Positions 12,201 to 27,200 of a stretch of DNA of 64,000 nucleotides are shown here, piece by piece. Source of the DNA: Neelides folsomi (lineage: Eukaryota; Arthropoda; Collembola; Neelipleona; Neelidae); assembly GCA_034687125.1 (NCBI GenBank), contig JAQGBZ010000233.1, positions 1-64,000 of the forward strand, in the 5' to 3' direction. The position numbers were made by a program, and so were the translations under genes. Position 1 is the stretch's first letter, and every line of letters begins with the position of its first letter. A model generated the notes under the pieces. It was not told the origin of the DNA. It made no database searches and saw only the letters and a program-made list of their open reading frames with translations.

Positions 12201-15200
12201 AGTTATTGGGTGGATGAATTGATTATTTAAATATTGAATAACCATCTGTCGCCGATCGAGTCGAATGAAGTGAAGAGTATCCCCCGTGATATTTTCAAAG
12301 CCTATAAAGGAATCAAAGCACGAATGAAGAAACTCATTCTATTTCATCAAATTACTATATTCGTACTCTTTTATTCCGAACATTTCCTCCTTTTATTCCA
12401 CTTGAGGAGAATCCCACTTTCCCTTTCGAGTCACGAAGGCGAAACTCGGAAAGAAGTCACTCTGAGGTCTTGAAGATGGAAATCAGCCCTTCTCGGCCCA
12501 TCAACCCTCTCACCCCATACGCACTTAAAACCCTCAAAACATCCATTCGGATGCTCAATTGAACAATTGAAAGAATAAATAAAAAGAAGATTGAAAAATA
12601 TATTAAAAATAAAGTCGTTTCAAAAAATAAATTAAACATCATTAAATAAAAAATATGTAATATAATTCATAGAAATAAACTTTGATCTTGAATTTGAATG
12701 CGCTAAAAGGAAGAAATGATTTCCAAAATCCGAATAAAAATAAATGATTGTAATTTCACCCATAAGGTGTTAACAAAGATTATTTGGGCATGTTCGCCCC
12801 TCCCCAAAGGATTACCAAACCCTCCTGAAGTTCATTAGGGGATAAATGGGGCAATAAATAAGAAAATCGCCGTACTTCTGTAGGCCTCCTTCACTCCACG
12901 TCGTATGAGGATCTTTTCCCCATCCTCTCGCTTCCAAATGATCTTGGGTGGGGGATGGCCTGTAGCTCGGCACACCAACGTCGCATTATCTCCTTCTCGC
13001 ACTGTCGAATCTGAGCTCGTTTCTGCGTCAATGATGTTGGGAGAAACTGTAGGAGAATCATCAACCACCGATCACATTTCTTTATTTAACTTCATATGTA
13101 TGGAATTACTCAAATCTCTCATTGAACCTCCCTCGTCTCTTTCTGGGTGAAATTGAATATTCTCCTACTTTGTAAGAAGATCCGGATCTCCACTTAAAAT
13201 AAGTCCTTATTTTACTCGCAACATGTCTCATGTCACGTCCTTTGGCGCTTTTTAGCAAAAATCTCAAATTTATCAAAGATCCTCGAGTAAAATATTCGGA
13301 AATTAAGTGAAGTTTAAAAGAAGTATTTTATTTCTAAGCTTTAATGAAAGTTCATTAAATTAAATTTATGAAATGGGCCGTTTGAAGATCTTTTTCAGAG
13401 CATTATTTAAATATAAAAAGGAATTTAATTTAATTAGAGGTTCAAATTGCAAACTTAAAGGAGAATAATCGCTTTGTATCTAAATATACACATGATAAAA
13501 TATGGGCCCTATCTTCAATTTGTAAAAAAATCCATAATGTTTTTTGCTCAAAATTCCATCTTTTGAAGAGAGCAAATGCCTTGAGCTAAATATCATTTTT
13601 CAAGAATTAAAACGATGAGTAATGCGAAGAATACACAAAGAAGGAAGTAAAGAGAATTGAAAGATAATATTTTTGTAAGAAAATATTTTATTTGAATAAA
13701 GTAGGGACTTATTCATTTGAGTATTTATCAATTTCATAAGAATACCAATATTTCAGAGTCAATGGAATGAAACAAGGAGTTTTATTTGATTTCTGGTTTA
13801 GATTTAAATTGAACCTTTTATTATTTAATTTATTTTAAAGGGAATCTTTTTATTAAATATTAATGGCTAACTGTAAGTTACTTTTTCATTCATAAAATTA
13901 AAGTTAATTTTTCTTGATGAAGGATTTACTATTATTTATTAAATTAACATTTAGGAGTAATATAAATTCTTTTTTATAATATTGCAAGAGTAGCATTTAC
14001 CTATAATTTTCATTAATAATAAGAAATATTAAATAATAAATAATAATTTTATTAGGTTTATTGGTTTGTTTATATTGTTTGAAGCTGTTTGACTCTCTTT
14101 AGACTTATTGGCATTTGAAGTGATGAAGATTGTAAGTTTATTAAAAGTGACACAATCGGAGAACCTGAGGTCCTTACTTATATGAAGGAAGGAAAGTGTT
14201 TCTCATATCTCGAGAAAAATAAATCATTTCACTCTCCTTTTACGAGGAAACTTATGCTCTTTGAGTAGAAGGGAAAAACAAAGCAGCGACCGCGAACACA
14301 ACTCACCCTCAAAACTTCGGAGCTCTTAATTCATCCTCTGTCTTCCCCCACGCGATATTCAAAATGATAATATTTGTGAAAAGTTTAAAAACAGGCCCAA
14401 AGTGCCGTATAACCTTATGTCTTCCCATGATTTATACAACGACAACAAGGGTTTATTAAACAACTTCTTCCACACCATGTAATAAATACATATATCGCTA
14501 CACATCATTGATAAATTGGAATTTTCCTTGTAAACTCACACATGAGATCATTCGTGGTGTGTTATTTCACACAAACAAATAGTTTTAACAAAAGATCAAT
14601 AACACGAGAGAAAAACTACAAAATTAATTACCAATAGGACAAAATGCAATGAATTCAGTGAAAGGAATAATAAAGATAAATACATATTATTGAATTACAA
14701 TGCCGACATATGTATTTTATTTGCTTGTGTACACAATGTGCACAATCATTCAATAGAATGATTCCAACTTGTTATTAAACTCATATTCAACTAGTGAACA
14801 TCATTCAGTCTTACATTAATGTAATATTTTATTTAATCCTATTTTCTCTGATACATGCACAGGATGGTGATACTGATAACATGTTAGTAATATATTTATG
14901 TACAGTATAAAGTTAGGTATTTGGAGAGTTATAAGTTAGGGTGAGTTTTGTATCATTTAATATTAGGCAGTAGTGATATGATTCAGTTTGAAGTGAAAAC
15001 ACTTCTGCCCATCCGTTTGCTTAATTAATTACTTAAAGTCTACTCAGCCTTCAACTCGTCCACATTGAGAGTCACTCATTCATTTCATTCCCCGACAGTG
15101 ATCACAATTTTCAATCTTTCCCCACTTTGTTTATAAAATATAATTTTAGAGTTTACTCCGGATATAAACTTTCGTCAGTGGGATGAATTTATAGCTCCAC

Positions 15201-18200
15201 GTTTCCATTTCTCCTAACTAACTCCACCCGCTTCTTGATTGCAAAATTGAATACAACTTTGACTAATATTTCCTGCTATGCATCTCCAACATGTTAAAAT
15301 TAAATTTATTGAGCATGGGTGGAAGGTTTTCCATTTGGTCTATATAAACTTTATGTTCTCTGTATCAATAGATGCTCAATTCTTCCCACTTGTCCTCAAA
15401 TCATCCTTTTTATCCGCAACACATGTTGTAATTTTCTAATGAACACGTTGGGATAAACAAATCATGTTTGTGGATTCACTTCCACACGTTCGGATTGAAA
15501 GGAGCGAAAGTTTCCCTTTTGTAAAACTCCCAACTCGTGTTTGAATGAAAGTGAAGAGGCGTTCGGTGACTCGTGAATAAAACGGATGATCAGAGAGGTA
15601 GAAAATTTGAAGTGGATGGATCAAATGACAAAAGAGAGATTTGGGTTGTCTATTCTTCAATTACTTCTTTACATGGGGTTCATCCGCTTTAGATTACATG
15701 GATAAAGGAGAGGCCTTTACATATCACCCAACTCATATCACTCACCGCAAACTTGTCTTCGAGTGACTATTTGTTTTCAATGAGAGAAGTTGTAATATCA
15801 CTTTACATGCCCTACTTATTCTATTTTACACATGATTATTTTAATTAGAATTAAAATTTTTTAATTAAGTTAGAAATTGCAAACTCACCGTGTACATCGA
15901 TGCATCCTAGTTGTTTTTTCATTGTAGCAGTATTTATTTGGCACATGTAACAACCGCGATCGGTCTGTTTAATTTGTCTTAGATGGAGATTCCAAGTTTG
16001 AGATCCGTCATTGGTGACACTCACACGTGTATTATGAGTTACAACCTTTGTATCAAGAGTGAGTATTGTTTGATCTTCTGCCCGGATCCACCCAACCTTA
16101 AAATAATTAAAAAAATTAAATGTTATTATGTTATATAAATATTTTTGGCATCTTAACACTATCCATCTACTGTAAATAATTATAAATTGAAATATTTTTT
16201 AATAAAGGTAATAAAAATAATTCGCAATGAAGTTATACAATTTTAATTAAAGGTCTTCAATTTCGGGTTTGGAAACCATTCGAGGATTCTCATTACTTTT
16301 GGAATTTGATAAAAGAGAGGAAGGATGATTATTGCTCTTTGTAATTGGCACTGGGATGATTCCCATCTACAAAATTCGAGGGAAAATTAAAACCTTTCCC
16401 GTTCTTTTATGAATCAGGAGAGGTGGAGGAAACTTTCCTCGTAAATTGTTTACATTGGGACAATGAAGAAAAATAATAAAGAGGAGTCGCATTGGGATGA
16501 TGGCCATTTCCGGCCCCCATTGTTTAGCCCTCAAAATGAAGGAAGTGGAGAGTGAGGGAAAACCTCGCCCATGTTTTATCCCGCCGTTTGAGTGAGTCGT
16601 AAATGGGAAGTATGATCATCATATTTCCCAACCTATAGTCATTCCCTGGGCCAAGAGAGTGGAAGACATTGTCGTAAAATGGGTTCTATGGGGCATTTTG
16701 GCCGCCCTAAGTGTGAATAATCTCTGCCCAGACCTCTATTTTTGTTTTCCATTTGCATCTTCCCCCATTACTATTAGGAATTGCTATTAGGAGAATCATT
16801 TTCACCACCAAATGATTACAATATGCCTTTTGTTTCCCTTCTCCAGGGCCCCTGCGTCTTCCCCGACATCCTTCCCCTCTTACCCTACTTCTCCAATCCT
16901 CGGAAGCGTCCATGTACTTGGGAATGTAAGGACATTTCCTCGTAATTCAATCCTCCTGAACAAATGCCCAACGCTGTCTCATCTCCTCCCCGGCCCTGCA
17001 CAATGAATTCATTTATTTCCTCCGTCTGAGGCCCACGGAGGAGTTCAAAGGCCATTTGAATAAAAATGGGATAAATTCAGAGAGAAAACCCAGGGCGAGT
17101 GGAGGGATCTGTTGAGGAGGATTCGGGCCCATAATTTACCCAACTTTGGTTTGGGATTTCGTCCTCAGCCTGATCCTTCAGTTTTTCATTCACGAGGGAT
17201 AACACGAGGGGCCGGAATTTAATAGAGAATGTATCAAGAGGGAGAAGGGAAGAGTATTAAAAGATCCGAAGAGGTAGTTCTCGACCGCATCGTATTTTTA
17301 TTTGATCTACGGCCTTTTCCCACACATGATCATTTCTCATAATCTCCTTCTTCATCTCGAGGTAATGCACTCGAGGTAAAATCCCGCCCTTTCTATTCCC
17401 CTCTCTGACCCTCTGTTTGAACAAAGGGGCTGATAATAGAAAATAGTAATAATAATAATAGAACAAAACGACAATGAACAGAAAACCCATTCCAAGACAC
17501 ATAATAACAATAAGACGTATCAAACAAGATATATCTGTAGATTACCTATAATATTATATTGTGTACTGTGATACTGTAGCTGTATAACTATGTTCGTGTA
17601 CTTGTTGTATATTTAAGGTGTATCATTAGGAAATAAGTGATAATAAAATCTTATAAAGGCAAAGGGTAAAGTATAAATGTGTCTGGAAGCTGAGAGTTTG
17701 AATGGGAGCAAGTTCCATTATATGATTATCCTTTCTATTGTGTCAGAGTCGTGATGAGGCGTTAGAAAAGAATGGTTACTGGTGAATGTGAACCCCGAAT
17801 GGATCAAGGGGTTGTAAGCTGGCGGGGTTGAGTGGAGTCTCCTGTTTTGCTTTTCGGATTAACCACCACGCCTCGTATCATTTCCAGCTTTAATTCAATT
17901 AATTGTCCTTAAATGTAATTCGGAGCGAGAGGGTTCAGGGCTCTTGCCTATTACCCAAACGACCCAACATTCGTTCCCACATTCGTTCCGGGTCATTCAG
18001 CCGAGATCTTAGAAAGAGTACACGCTAAGTGTCGACACGACAAGATTTCCTAAAACCCACCTCGGCCCTTCTTCCCCACTACCAAAATTACACTTGATCA
18101 CTTTCAATGGGCTTAAAAGTTGTTGAGGGGGCGGCGAGAACACCCATTCTCAAGATACTAATCGCAATCTCACAAGAATCCTATTTTATTCCATTATTCA

Positions 18201-21200
18201 ATGAACCTAGAAGAGATTTAGGAATTTCACATCGGTTCCTACATCGGTTCCACGCATCAAGCAAATTCGAACATTTTCGAAGTGCGACTTTCTCCACTTT
18301 CCCTCATTCCCACCCTTCCCTTCATTTAGTCAAATTGCGGGTTGTGGTGCATAAAGGAATTTATAAATTGATTTGCTATGTTCATTTTTTCCCCTCAGCT
18401 TCCTCCACCTCATTATATCTTCAATCCTGTTCTGGTTGGATGAATAAAATTAAATTCTTGCCAACTGCATACAAGACCACAATATGGAAAAGACAGGCGT
18501 GGTCGTATACGTAATCGTATGAGTAATTGTAGATGTCACGTCTAGAGATTGTAAAAAGAGCGAATAGAGGTATTCACTCTTCTTTGATTTGGATGGAATA
18601 TTTGATACAATTCCACAGTCGCTTTTGCATACGATAATCTCGTGAATGCCAATTGAGTCTCCTTGAGCGTCGAGTGAGCCTTGGGAGCGTGGAAGAGAAA
18701 AGATGCATCGGATCTCTCACTTGTTTCCACCCCACAGACCCTTCTGGGAGTTCTGGGACAGGGGAATCTGAGGAATGAATGGAATTTATAATACAGCTCC
18801 GTATTGAGTCCTCTCTTGCATAATGGGATGAGCTATGTGTGTCTCCGAGTGGTTTCAAATAATAAAAACCTCCCGAGCTGCAATGCCATGTGAATTACAA
18901 TTGGGATCATAAAAGACCTTAATGCTTAATAATGTAAGTAGTCTTTTTGGGGGGGGGGAGCTGGAGATAAATAGGGAATGTATAAAATACACTTGGGATA
19001 TTATAAATATTACATATTTCGGGTGTTTAAGTTCGCTTTCTCCATATTAGCTACATTAGATATCTCTGTAAGGGTCGCATTACAATCTATGGATATTTCA
19101 CTCTGATATGTATGCTTTTCATTTTATTGGTTAGGAATTGTAGGAAATGATAAACGGGAAAATTGTGTGAAGAAGTGAAAAATATCAAGTTATTGCCCGT
19201 ATTTTACATTGGTAAAATATTGGAATTTTGAACTGATACAGAATTGTTTGCAATCTTATATGCATTCTTATTCCAAGATATAGGGATGTGGCATTTAATA
19301 TAACTTTATCTTGTAGGTTTACAATATAAGATGAATATTTATAGCATAAGATATACAAGAAAAGAGATACAAAGTATTGGGTAAGTTGGGTAGTTGGAGG
19401 AAATAGAGCATTTCTTTTTGTTATATGGAAGAATGTAAGTAGTTGGTCTTGGGTTGAGATTTTATGGCCCACAGCAGCAACCGATTACAATGAATTTTTG
19501 TCACATAAAACAAGGTAGTGAGAATGTCTGGAGTTTCGACCGCAGCATGGAGAAGTGGGAAGGAAATATCATTACAGGGGAATTCGCCCTCTTGAGAAAA
19601 TTTGTAGGGAGGTGCGACTTACTTTAAATTTCCCCAAGTTGGAGACAATGCAGGAAAGCACGGCTTCGCGTCCTGCAGGAACGGTCACGTTTTTGATCTC
19701 TTCCATGAATTCTGGTTCGTTGTTGTCCAAGAAGGAATCTATAAAAACCAATCAAAATAAATAGTTATTATATTATTATTAAAGATGTATTATATTTAAT
19801 GTGCAGTACAAATGCTATAAAAGAGCAACGTAATTTATTAAATCATTAATGTTTCATACCCATTTTAGAAATTAAATAAATATCATTATATAAAATAATT
19901 CATGATTAAGCATTTTAGGTTTGAGAAAACGAATTAAGAGCAAGTCAAGATGAATAGAAAACAGAGGTTTTGTGTAAGCTTTTGCTTAACGCGTTTGAAC
20001 TCAAATGAATGAAATTTGAGGAGATTGAAAATGTGAAAGTTTCGCCCTCATTTCCACGAGTTAGGAAAATTTAACTAATAAGAAATGGAAATTGAAGGGT
20101 TTTTGGTCTCACACTTTGGGTAGTTTCACTATTAGATTTTTCCCCTTTGCTTCAAACACCGAGGGAGTGAAGGAGTCAGAAAGCTCGGGATCTCAAAATA
20201 AGCCAAGATTACTTTTTCTCTCGTGGCATTCAATCAGTCGTAATTCTATTTGTTCGGAATCTTTCATCATTCTGCATTTCTCTCTGTGTGTGGAAAGTTC
20301 TTTTTATTCCTTATTGCTTATTGTTCTCAATCTGAGGGAAAATTTTTCAATATCCCTTCTCAAACACTCGCATTTGGCAAACTTTAAATTTTGTTCGAGT
20401 CAGTCAACTGTATTTGGAAAATCCATTCCTTCTCCGCTTTCCAATTTCATTCCGGTTTTAACTACAGGCGGAGTTCTTTTGGAATAATTTATAATCTCGT
20501 CTTTGGGGATAAAAACAGTGGTTGTCGAAAGTAACAAGCTTGGAGGGAAGAAATTCAAATCAGATGAGCTTCCTCCGTTGATTAGAGATGCTAAACTTGA
20601 GATTTGGGTCAATGGGGCTAATTTGAAAGATGAAAAGAAATCTTGCTCTTTCCATTTTCCACTCCAATCCCTTCGAGCCTTAACCCTTTTTACAACATTT
20701 CATGAATCTTCAAATGATAAATAATCAATTCAAGACTTTTCTTTACAAAAATCAATAAAGTTAAAACCACTGATAACATATTAGCGTTTACAGTAGGGTT
20801 TTGAAATACCTACAGTACTGTAAAATACCGTTCTCTAAAATCTAAAATCAGGCAAGAAATTCTAGTAATAATAAATCATAATTTAGTTTATTATTTTTAT
20901 ATATTTAAATATTATTCGGATGTCTTTTGGTGTAATATTTTATAAATTTCCTTTATTGTCTCCCAATATTCGAAAATGGATCATTTTTATTTCTGTAGGA
21001 TTTTGTGTATGAAGTAATTGATAGGATTTGAGTCATCGTTGTTTATCCAGGATGATGAAGAAACGTGATTGCACTCCTTGAGTTTCCCTCACTTACCCCG
21101 TTTGCCGACAACTTCATCGTCAACATTCTCAAATATCAACGTCAAGTGTGATGAGACTCCTCCAGACCTTCAAGAGTCCTCAACTGCTTTCTCCCCCTTT

Positions 21201-24200
21201 CATCCCAACTAATAGGGGAGGGAAAAAGGCCCAAAACCCCAGCCAAGTTGAGGAAAACTGAGAATACGCACAATGACTCGACCACAGTATTTTATATACC
21301 CGGGCGCCAAAAATTGTAGGGTGAATTCCCCGGTTTCTCTTCCTTGGGAAGTGGAGTGGAAGAACATCCTACCTACTTTGTTAGACCTCTCCACCATCCT
21401 TCATGTCTTTCCCCGTGTGAACACGACGGGTCTACTCACGTTTACTTAACATCTCCTCTCAAATCTCCTTGATCTCTCCTTATTTATCTTCTTCAAACCA
21501 TTCTTTCGACAAAATATTTTTACGCTCGTTTAAAAGTGCGTATTGCGTTTTATTCACACCTTTGAGAAGTAAAATTAAACATTATACTTCTCAAAGGTGA
21601 ACGCAACGGATAAATTATTTTTAATACCCAGAATCGTGTTTTGGAATGATAAATACTGTGAGCATTACGATTCTTGTTAATTTTAATATTAGGCATTTAA
21701 TTGTGTAATGAATATTGTAGTGGAACAGATGCTGCTTTTTCTACTTTTTGGATTTCATTAATTCGGGTTGGTTAATGAAAGGATGTAATTTTGTTTGGTT
21801 TTACAACAGCTTGCTTTTATTGGTGTTTGGGGAAAGTCGAAAACACAGATACACTTTAAATAAAAGATTGGGAATATGTACATAACATACAGATACACTG
21901 ATACCTTACTATCCATGTCGAACCCGAGAGTTGCTTTTGAATTGTTCGATTGAGTAATTTCTAATTATTTACTTACAATGAAGCCAAATTAGCCCTCAAG
22001 AACGTTGAGCAATTATGACCGGAACAACTAAAACGGAACTAGCTAATAGTTACATTTTTATTAAAATAATTTAATAACGGATGGTGTTTTCACAGCTATT
22101 GTTTTTGTAACTTGTGTTCTTTACAAGGTTATCAGGTTGAAAAGAGTTGTTTAATCAACCGGATTCATTTAATTAGTATTGTACAAAGGGGAGATTAGAT
22201 CCAGATTTCCATCAAGATAAACTCTCTTTATATTCATTTCCGTAAGATTTGCGGATTTGCTGGTTTATTTTGCGTAATCTACTGTCTGTGATTATCCGCG
22301 GTGGGTCTGGAAAATAAATGAAGGAAATGATTTTCAGAGGGGAGAAGCCGTATGTGAAAGGAAAGAAAGTGTTGAGGTCTCCACACCCCTCTTTTTCCAT
22401 TAGCATTTAAACTTCATATGGCTCTCATTACGGTCGGTCGGGGAAAAGGAGTGAATTGGACTAACTCGAGATTGGGGAAGTGTGTGTAGTAAATATTGGC
22501 ACTCGGTTTCTATTACCCAACATCTCTTTCCCCTTATCTGGATAATAAAGTGTGGGACTGAGCCTTCGATTGCAACTCGTTCCTTGTTGAACAACCGAGT
22601 AGCTAGCCAGAAGTAATTAACACTTAAGAAATTGCCATAAGTTTCTTTCCCCACCGTGCCGAGTTCTTTCTCTCTTTCTCTCCCGGATCTCATGAATCAA
22701 GGGTAGGAGACGCTCCACTTCCTCCCGCCCCATATTAAACAAACTTCACCAGACTCCTTATCTCACCGGACTCCAACAAATGAAAATTTCCGCACATACA
22801 AATATGGTAATTTATTCAAGGGTAAAGATAGAGAATTAATTTTTTTTTTCCAGCCGCACTGACAGATTTTAATCAAATAGATTGGCAAAAACTCCGATGT
22901 GGTTCTGTTTTGACGAATGGGGATCAAATGTGATTTTGACGAATGGATTGCTATGATAGATTGAGTGGAAGTGAGAGACTCGATTTTTTCTCAAAAAATC
23001 TATAGATTATTCGCATTTTACTATCATGATATTCCAACATTGGAAAATCTAAGATTTGTAAATATTCCATTTTTGATTTTAATAAAATGCAAAGCGATAT
23101 TAAAAGTTGGTGCTTATATTTAATTATAATTATTTAATTTACAATATTAATACCGTGTCGTTTATCCACATTAATAACGCACTTTATTTAAATGTAACAT
23201 TAATATTATTTTAATTTTTAACCAAAATCCTGATCACCTAAATCTGATGCTTTTGTATTGCATAAGTTCATAATATGTATAGGTAACACTGTAAGTATTC
23301 ACGCAATACTTAAATTTTGATATGATTGATGAAAATAAACATTTTATAAGAATATTGGTAAAAACCGAGAAAGTATAACGCACCAAGAATCAATTTATAT
23401 AATGTTTATATAGCACATTGTGTAGTTTGTGTAGAATGTATCTTATTCTGAATCGGGCATTGTGCAGAGCTGTGAACCACAATGTAATGGTTAAAGAAAA
23501 AATTTCCCTTTTTACTCCCAGGGAGGTTAAAGAAAAAAGGTTCTTTCTATGTGGCGGCGGTGGTTGAGAATCCTTTCAATTTATTTCAATGTTCGAAACG
23601 AGACAATTCCATAAATCTTGTACTTCTTGGGGATTGAGATGACAATGGAATTTGGGCATCCACCTTTTTAAGTTATGGTATCAGTTAAAGTAAAACGACT
23701 CGTTACTTTAATTCTACTGTGAATAAAGAAATATCACATGCATATTTCTTATTACAATTCCATTTTTACTATTTATTTCCCAATGCGTGGGTTGAGTTTC
23801 TAATCATGGAGATCTGAACTCGATCTACAGATATTTTCCTTTATTTGTCTTCTACATCAATGGTCAAGACTTGAATAGTTCTTCACATGATAAACATCAA
23901 AAGTTCTCTGTCATCAATTTTGATACTTGGCTTTGATAAAGCGGATAAAGCGATGAATTTATGAATTATTCCCTAATTTATGAATGTTTGTAATTTATAA
24001 TAGGAAAAGAGGAATAAGGTAAAAGGAAGTAATAACCCAGAAGATTAAAGAGCATGGGGGAGTATTGATTAGGGTAGTCGGGAAATTGTAGATTGGTTAG
24101 ACAAGGATCCACGAGGGTTCCACTCAAATGACAAATTCATGAATTCTTTGAATATATAAACCGAATAGTGGAACCAAGCTAACCAAAGGCGGTCAACCTT

Positions 24201-27200
24201 GTCCGATCCGATGGGCTTTCGGCCAAGAAACTCTTTATAGTTATGTTATGTGCATTTCCTTAAATTCGCGGCTCTTTAGTTTTCAACTCATTGTCAACCT
24301 CCATTCCCTATCATTTTCCTTCATAATTTATTTAAAGTCTGAAGGTTTATTACTTTATTATTTTAATATTCAAACTTCAGTTAATTTTCATACAGATTCG
24401 AACATTACCCTATGTTTCAATAATAATATACCTAATCATATTATACAATATTTAATTAATATTATTAATGTATGGGTTTGATTTAATTAATAATCAATTA
24501 TTCTTAATCTAATTACATTTTTGACTTTTGCCGTTTAGAATAAACTGCATTAGAGTTGAAGGATTGGCACGTGCTCCAACAAGAATATTTATTTAATGTT
24601 CTCTGTATTTCATCTTAAATTATTCCTCTTAACTGTATGTATACCGATGTAGCATTAAATGATAGTTGAAAGTGAAAGAGATTTTCAAATAAGGGTGCTA
24701 ATGTAGAACAACGTTTGGTGAAGTCAAAAGATTTTATTTGAGCTCACTAAAAGCATTATTAGAAATTTATCAAAACCCCTTTGAAAATGTTTGCCCCTTC
24801 TTTCCCTTTTATTTAAAGTGATGATGATTGGGCGGGTGAGGTGGGAAGAAGTTCATCCTTTCAACTCCAATGATCCCTCTGATCTATCAAGACCATTCTC
24901 AGTCCCCCAACTTATTTCCCTCCTTTATCTTCCTCCTTGGCTCAAATGAGTGGAGAGAGGAGCGGCTCGTGGCAAAGGTCACTGATTTACGTGCCGAGCA
25001 TGTGGCCACAGCTCGAGTTTCCCTAATAAATCAGGATAACTCCCATTGCATTGAATAACTCCGGATGAGAAGATCCGGAAGAATTCTTTCACCCCTCTGC
25101 CTTTCTTCGCATCTCAGTTGGAGGATGTTTTGTGTGTACCTTAAGAATTTTACAAGAGTTCCTAATCCCTCTCAAATATATCACTTCCACTTCTCACCAT
25201 CACATTCACACTTTGGGGGTTCGCGAGGTGAAGGAGCTAAAAATGAAATCGCCCATACCTGATTTACACCTTTTTGAGCTCTTCTTGAAGGGAAAGGTGA
25301 CAAGTAAACAATTGGGATGCGAGGCTTACTTTATTATTTGAGAAATTTTACAAATGTCTCAGAAAGCAGAAATTCAGATATTAGTATGCAATAAGTTCTG
25401 CAAATACCCTGTTTCCCCGCTGATACTCCGCCCTCACCGATAATTCGCCCTCACTGATAATCGCAGATTTTTTTCCCAAAATAAAAACATTAGATTATCT
25501 GCCCCCGCTGATAATCCGCACCTCAAATGACTTTTAATACCAATGCTAAAATCAATCAAAGAACGCTTGGAAAACCTTAAGAAATCTTTAAAATTATATA
25601 TTTAAAATACTTTTATCTTTAAAAAATTAAATTCATTTTTTAACATTACATAATCCGCCCCCATTGATAATCCGCAGCTAGACCCTCACATTCATTAGAT
25701 AATGCGCGGATTATCAGCGGGGAAACAGGGTACCTTATAAATAAAGGTAAAACTCCCAGTATGAATCTTATCATTTAATTTTTTGTTTTTGTGGTATGAT
25801 CCCTTGATCTGAGTTATATAGAACAAACTATAGAATTTTTAGTTTATATAATATAAGATTGTTAGAATATAGAATTTTGTTATAAGTTTCCCCTTCATGG
25901 TTTTTTACCATTTGGGAATCGGCCGTCATCGAGAGTCTTGTTCCCCGTCTGTTGTTATATTAGCCCCTTGTCTGGTCCCACTTATTTCCGAACCCGCGTG
26001 GCTCAGGTGTGTCTTTCCCCATGAGAATTCTCCAGGGATCTCTCTTTCCGCACAGTTGAATGAGATGGAATGGCGTCTTATGGGACACGTCAAGTGCGTC
26101 GACCATCAGAGAAATGGTCTCTATAAACCGTTTATGCTCTCTCCTTATTGCCCTGAATTTCCCTGTCCACTCACACCCTCACCCTTCAAACCCCAATCTC
26201 GCCCAGACCACTCTTAATAATAATCATTTTCATAACCGACCTCGACCTCGTTAAAGTTATCCAGACCCGTTGGAGCAACAGAGGAATGATTCCACCCCAA
26301 AAAACGCTTTTATGTGACCTAAATGACTTTATTGACTATCTCTTTTACTCCTGAAATGGGCATTAAAGGGAAAGTATGTAGCGGTTAAAAGGATAAATTT
26401 ATAGCGTGCCGTGGCCCTATAATACCGATATTTAGCAGTGGTGGTTAAAATGTTCTAAAAGATTTGTTTTACTATAAATTCCTATAAATTTATATGCATA
26501 ATAATAGGAAAGTGCGTTTGAAAAGGGGCCTTATACAGGGAGGAATATCAAATTTAATGTACAGCCTTGGATGTGAAATTGGAATTTCCTCAAATGGCAA
26601 TTTGGATGAAAGAAATCCTTTTTCCGAGATTGAATCATTGGAAAAAATTACACATGCGAATTCGATTGAAAATAAAGTTGGGATGTTCACGTAATGAGAT
26701 GATAATTTTGAATGGCTTGATTCAATTTAAACCCAAACCAGCACCTGTCGACATTGTGGCTAAACCACCCATTGGTGAACCACCTTTTGTTTTATCCCGA
26801 ATCTTCTCCTGGGCGAATGTGAATATCCCTTGTACGAGATTTAAGTCAGATAAATACAGTGTTCTCTATCTTTGTTCTACTTTGACTATTCCTCCCACCG
26901 CATGTGTCACTTCCCATTCCAAGACCCATAATCCAACCCACAGCTCCACTTACGATCAAATGAGTCGGAGACCAGGAGCAGAAGAGAATCCATTGATTGA
27001 AATGTTGAAAAAACCCACCGTGTGACTTCCCCTTCAGTTGAATTAAATCAAAAATGAATCCTGTGAGAGGCTCTTCATTTTATGGCCTTTTCCCTACCCC
27101 CTTTCCCCGCCCTCATCCGTCTTGTCTCCCGCACCCTCAATCCTTTCTTTCTTCTTCTTTTCCTAAATCAATCTAGATTACGAGGCTCCTGAAATCTAAA

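Noticed and set aside
18107-18514. 135-codon plus-strand open frame
   Set aside because: Lies in a DIP intron without domain similarity or splice support; likely chance.
20092-20487. 131-codon plus-strand open frame in DIP intron 1
   Set aside because: Biased, low-complexity composition, no recognisable domain, no splice or start context, and overlapping frames open on the other strand.
26567-27025. 152-codon plus-strand open frame, the longest in intron 1
   Set aside because: No family resemblance; overlapping frames are open in other phases, as expected in a GC-richer intronic patch.
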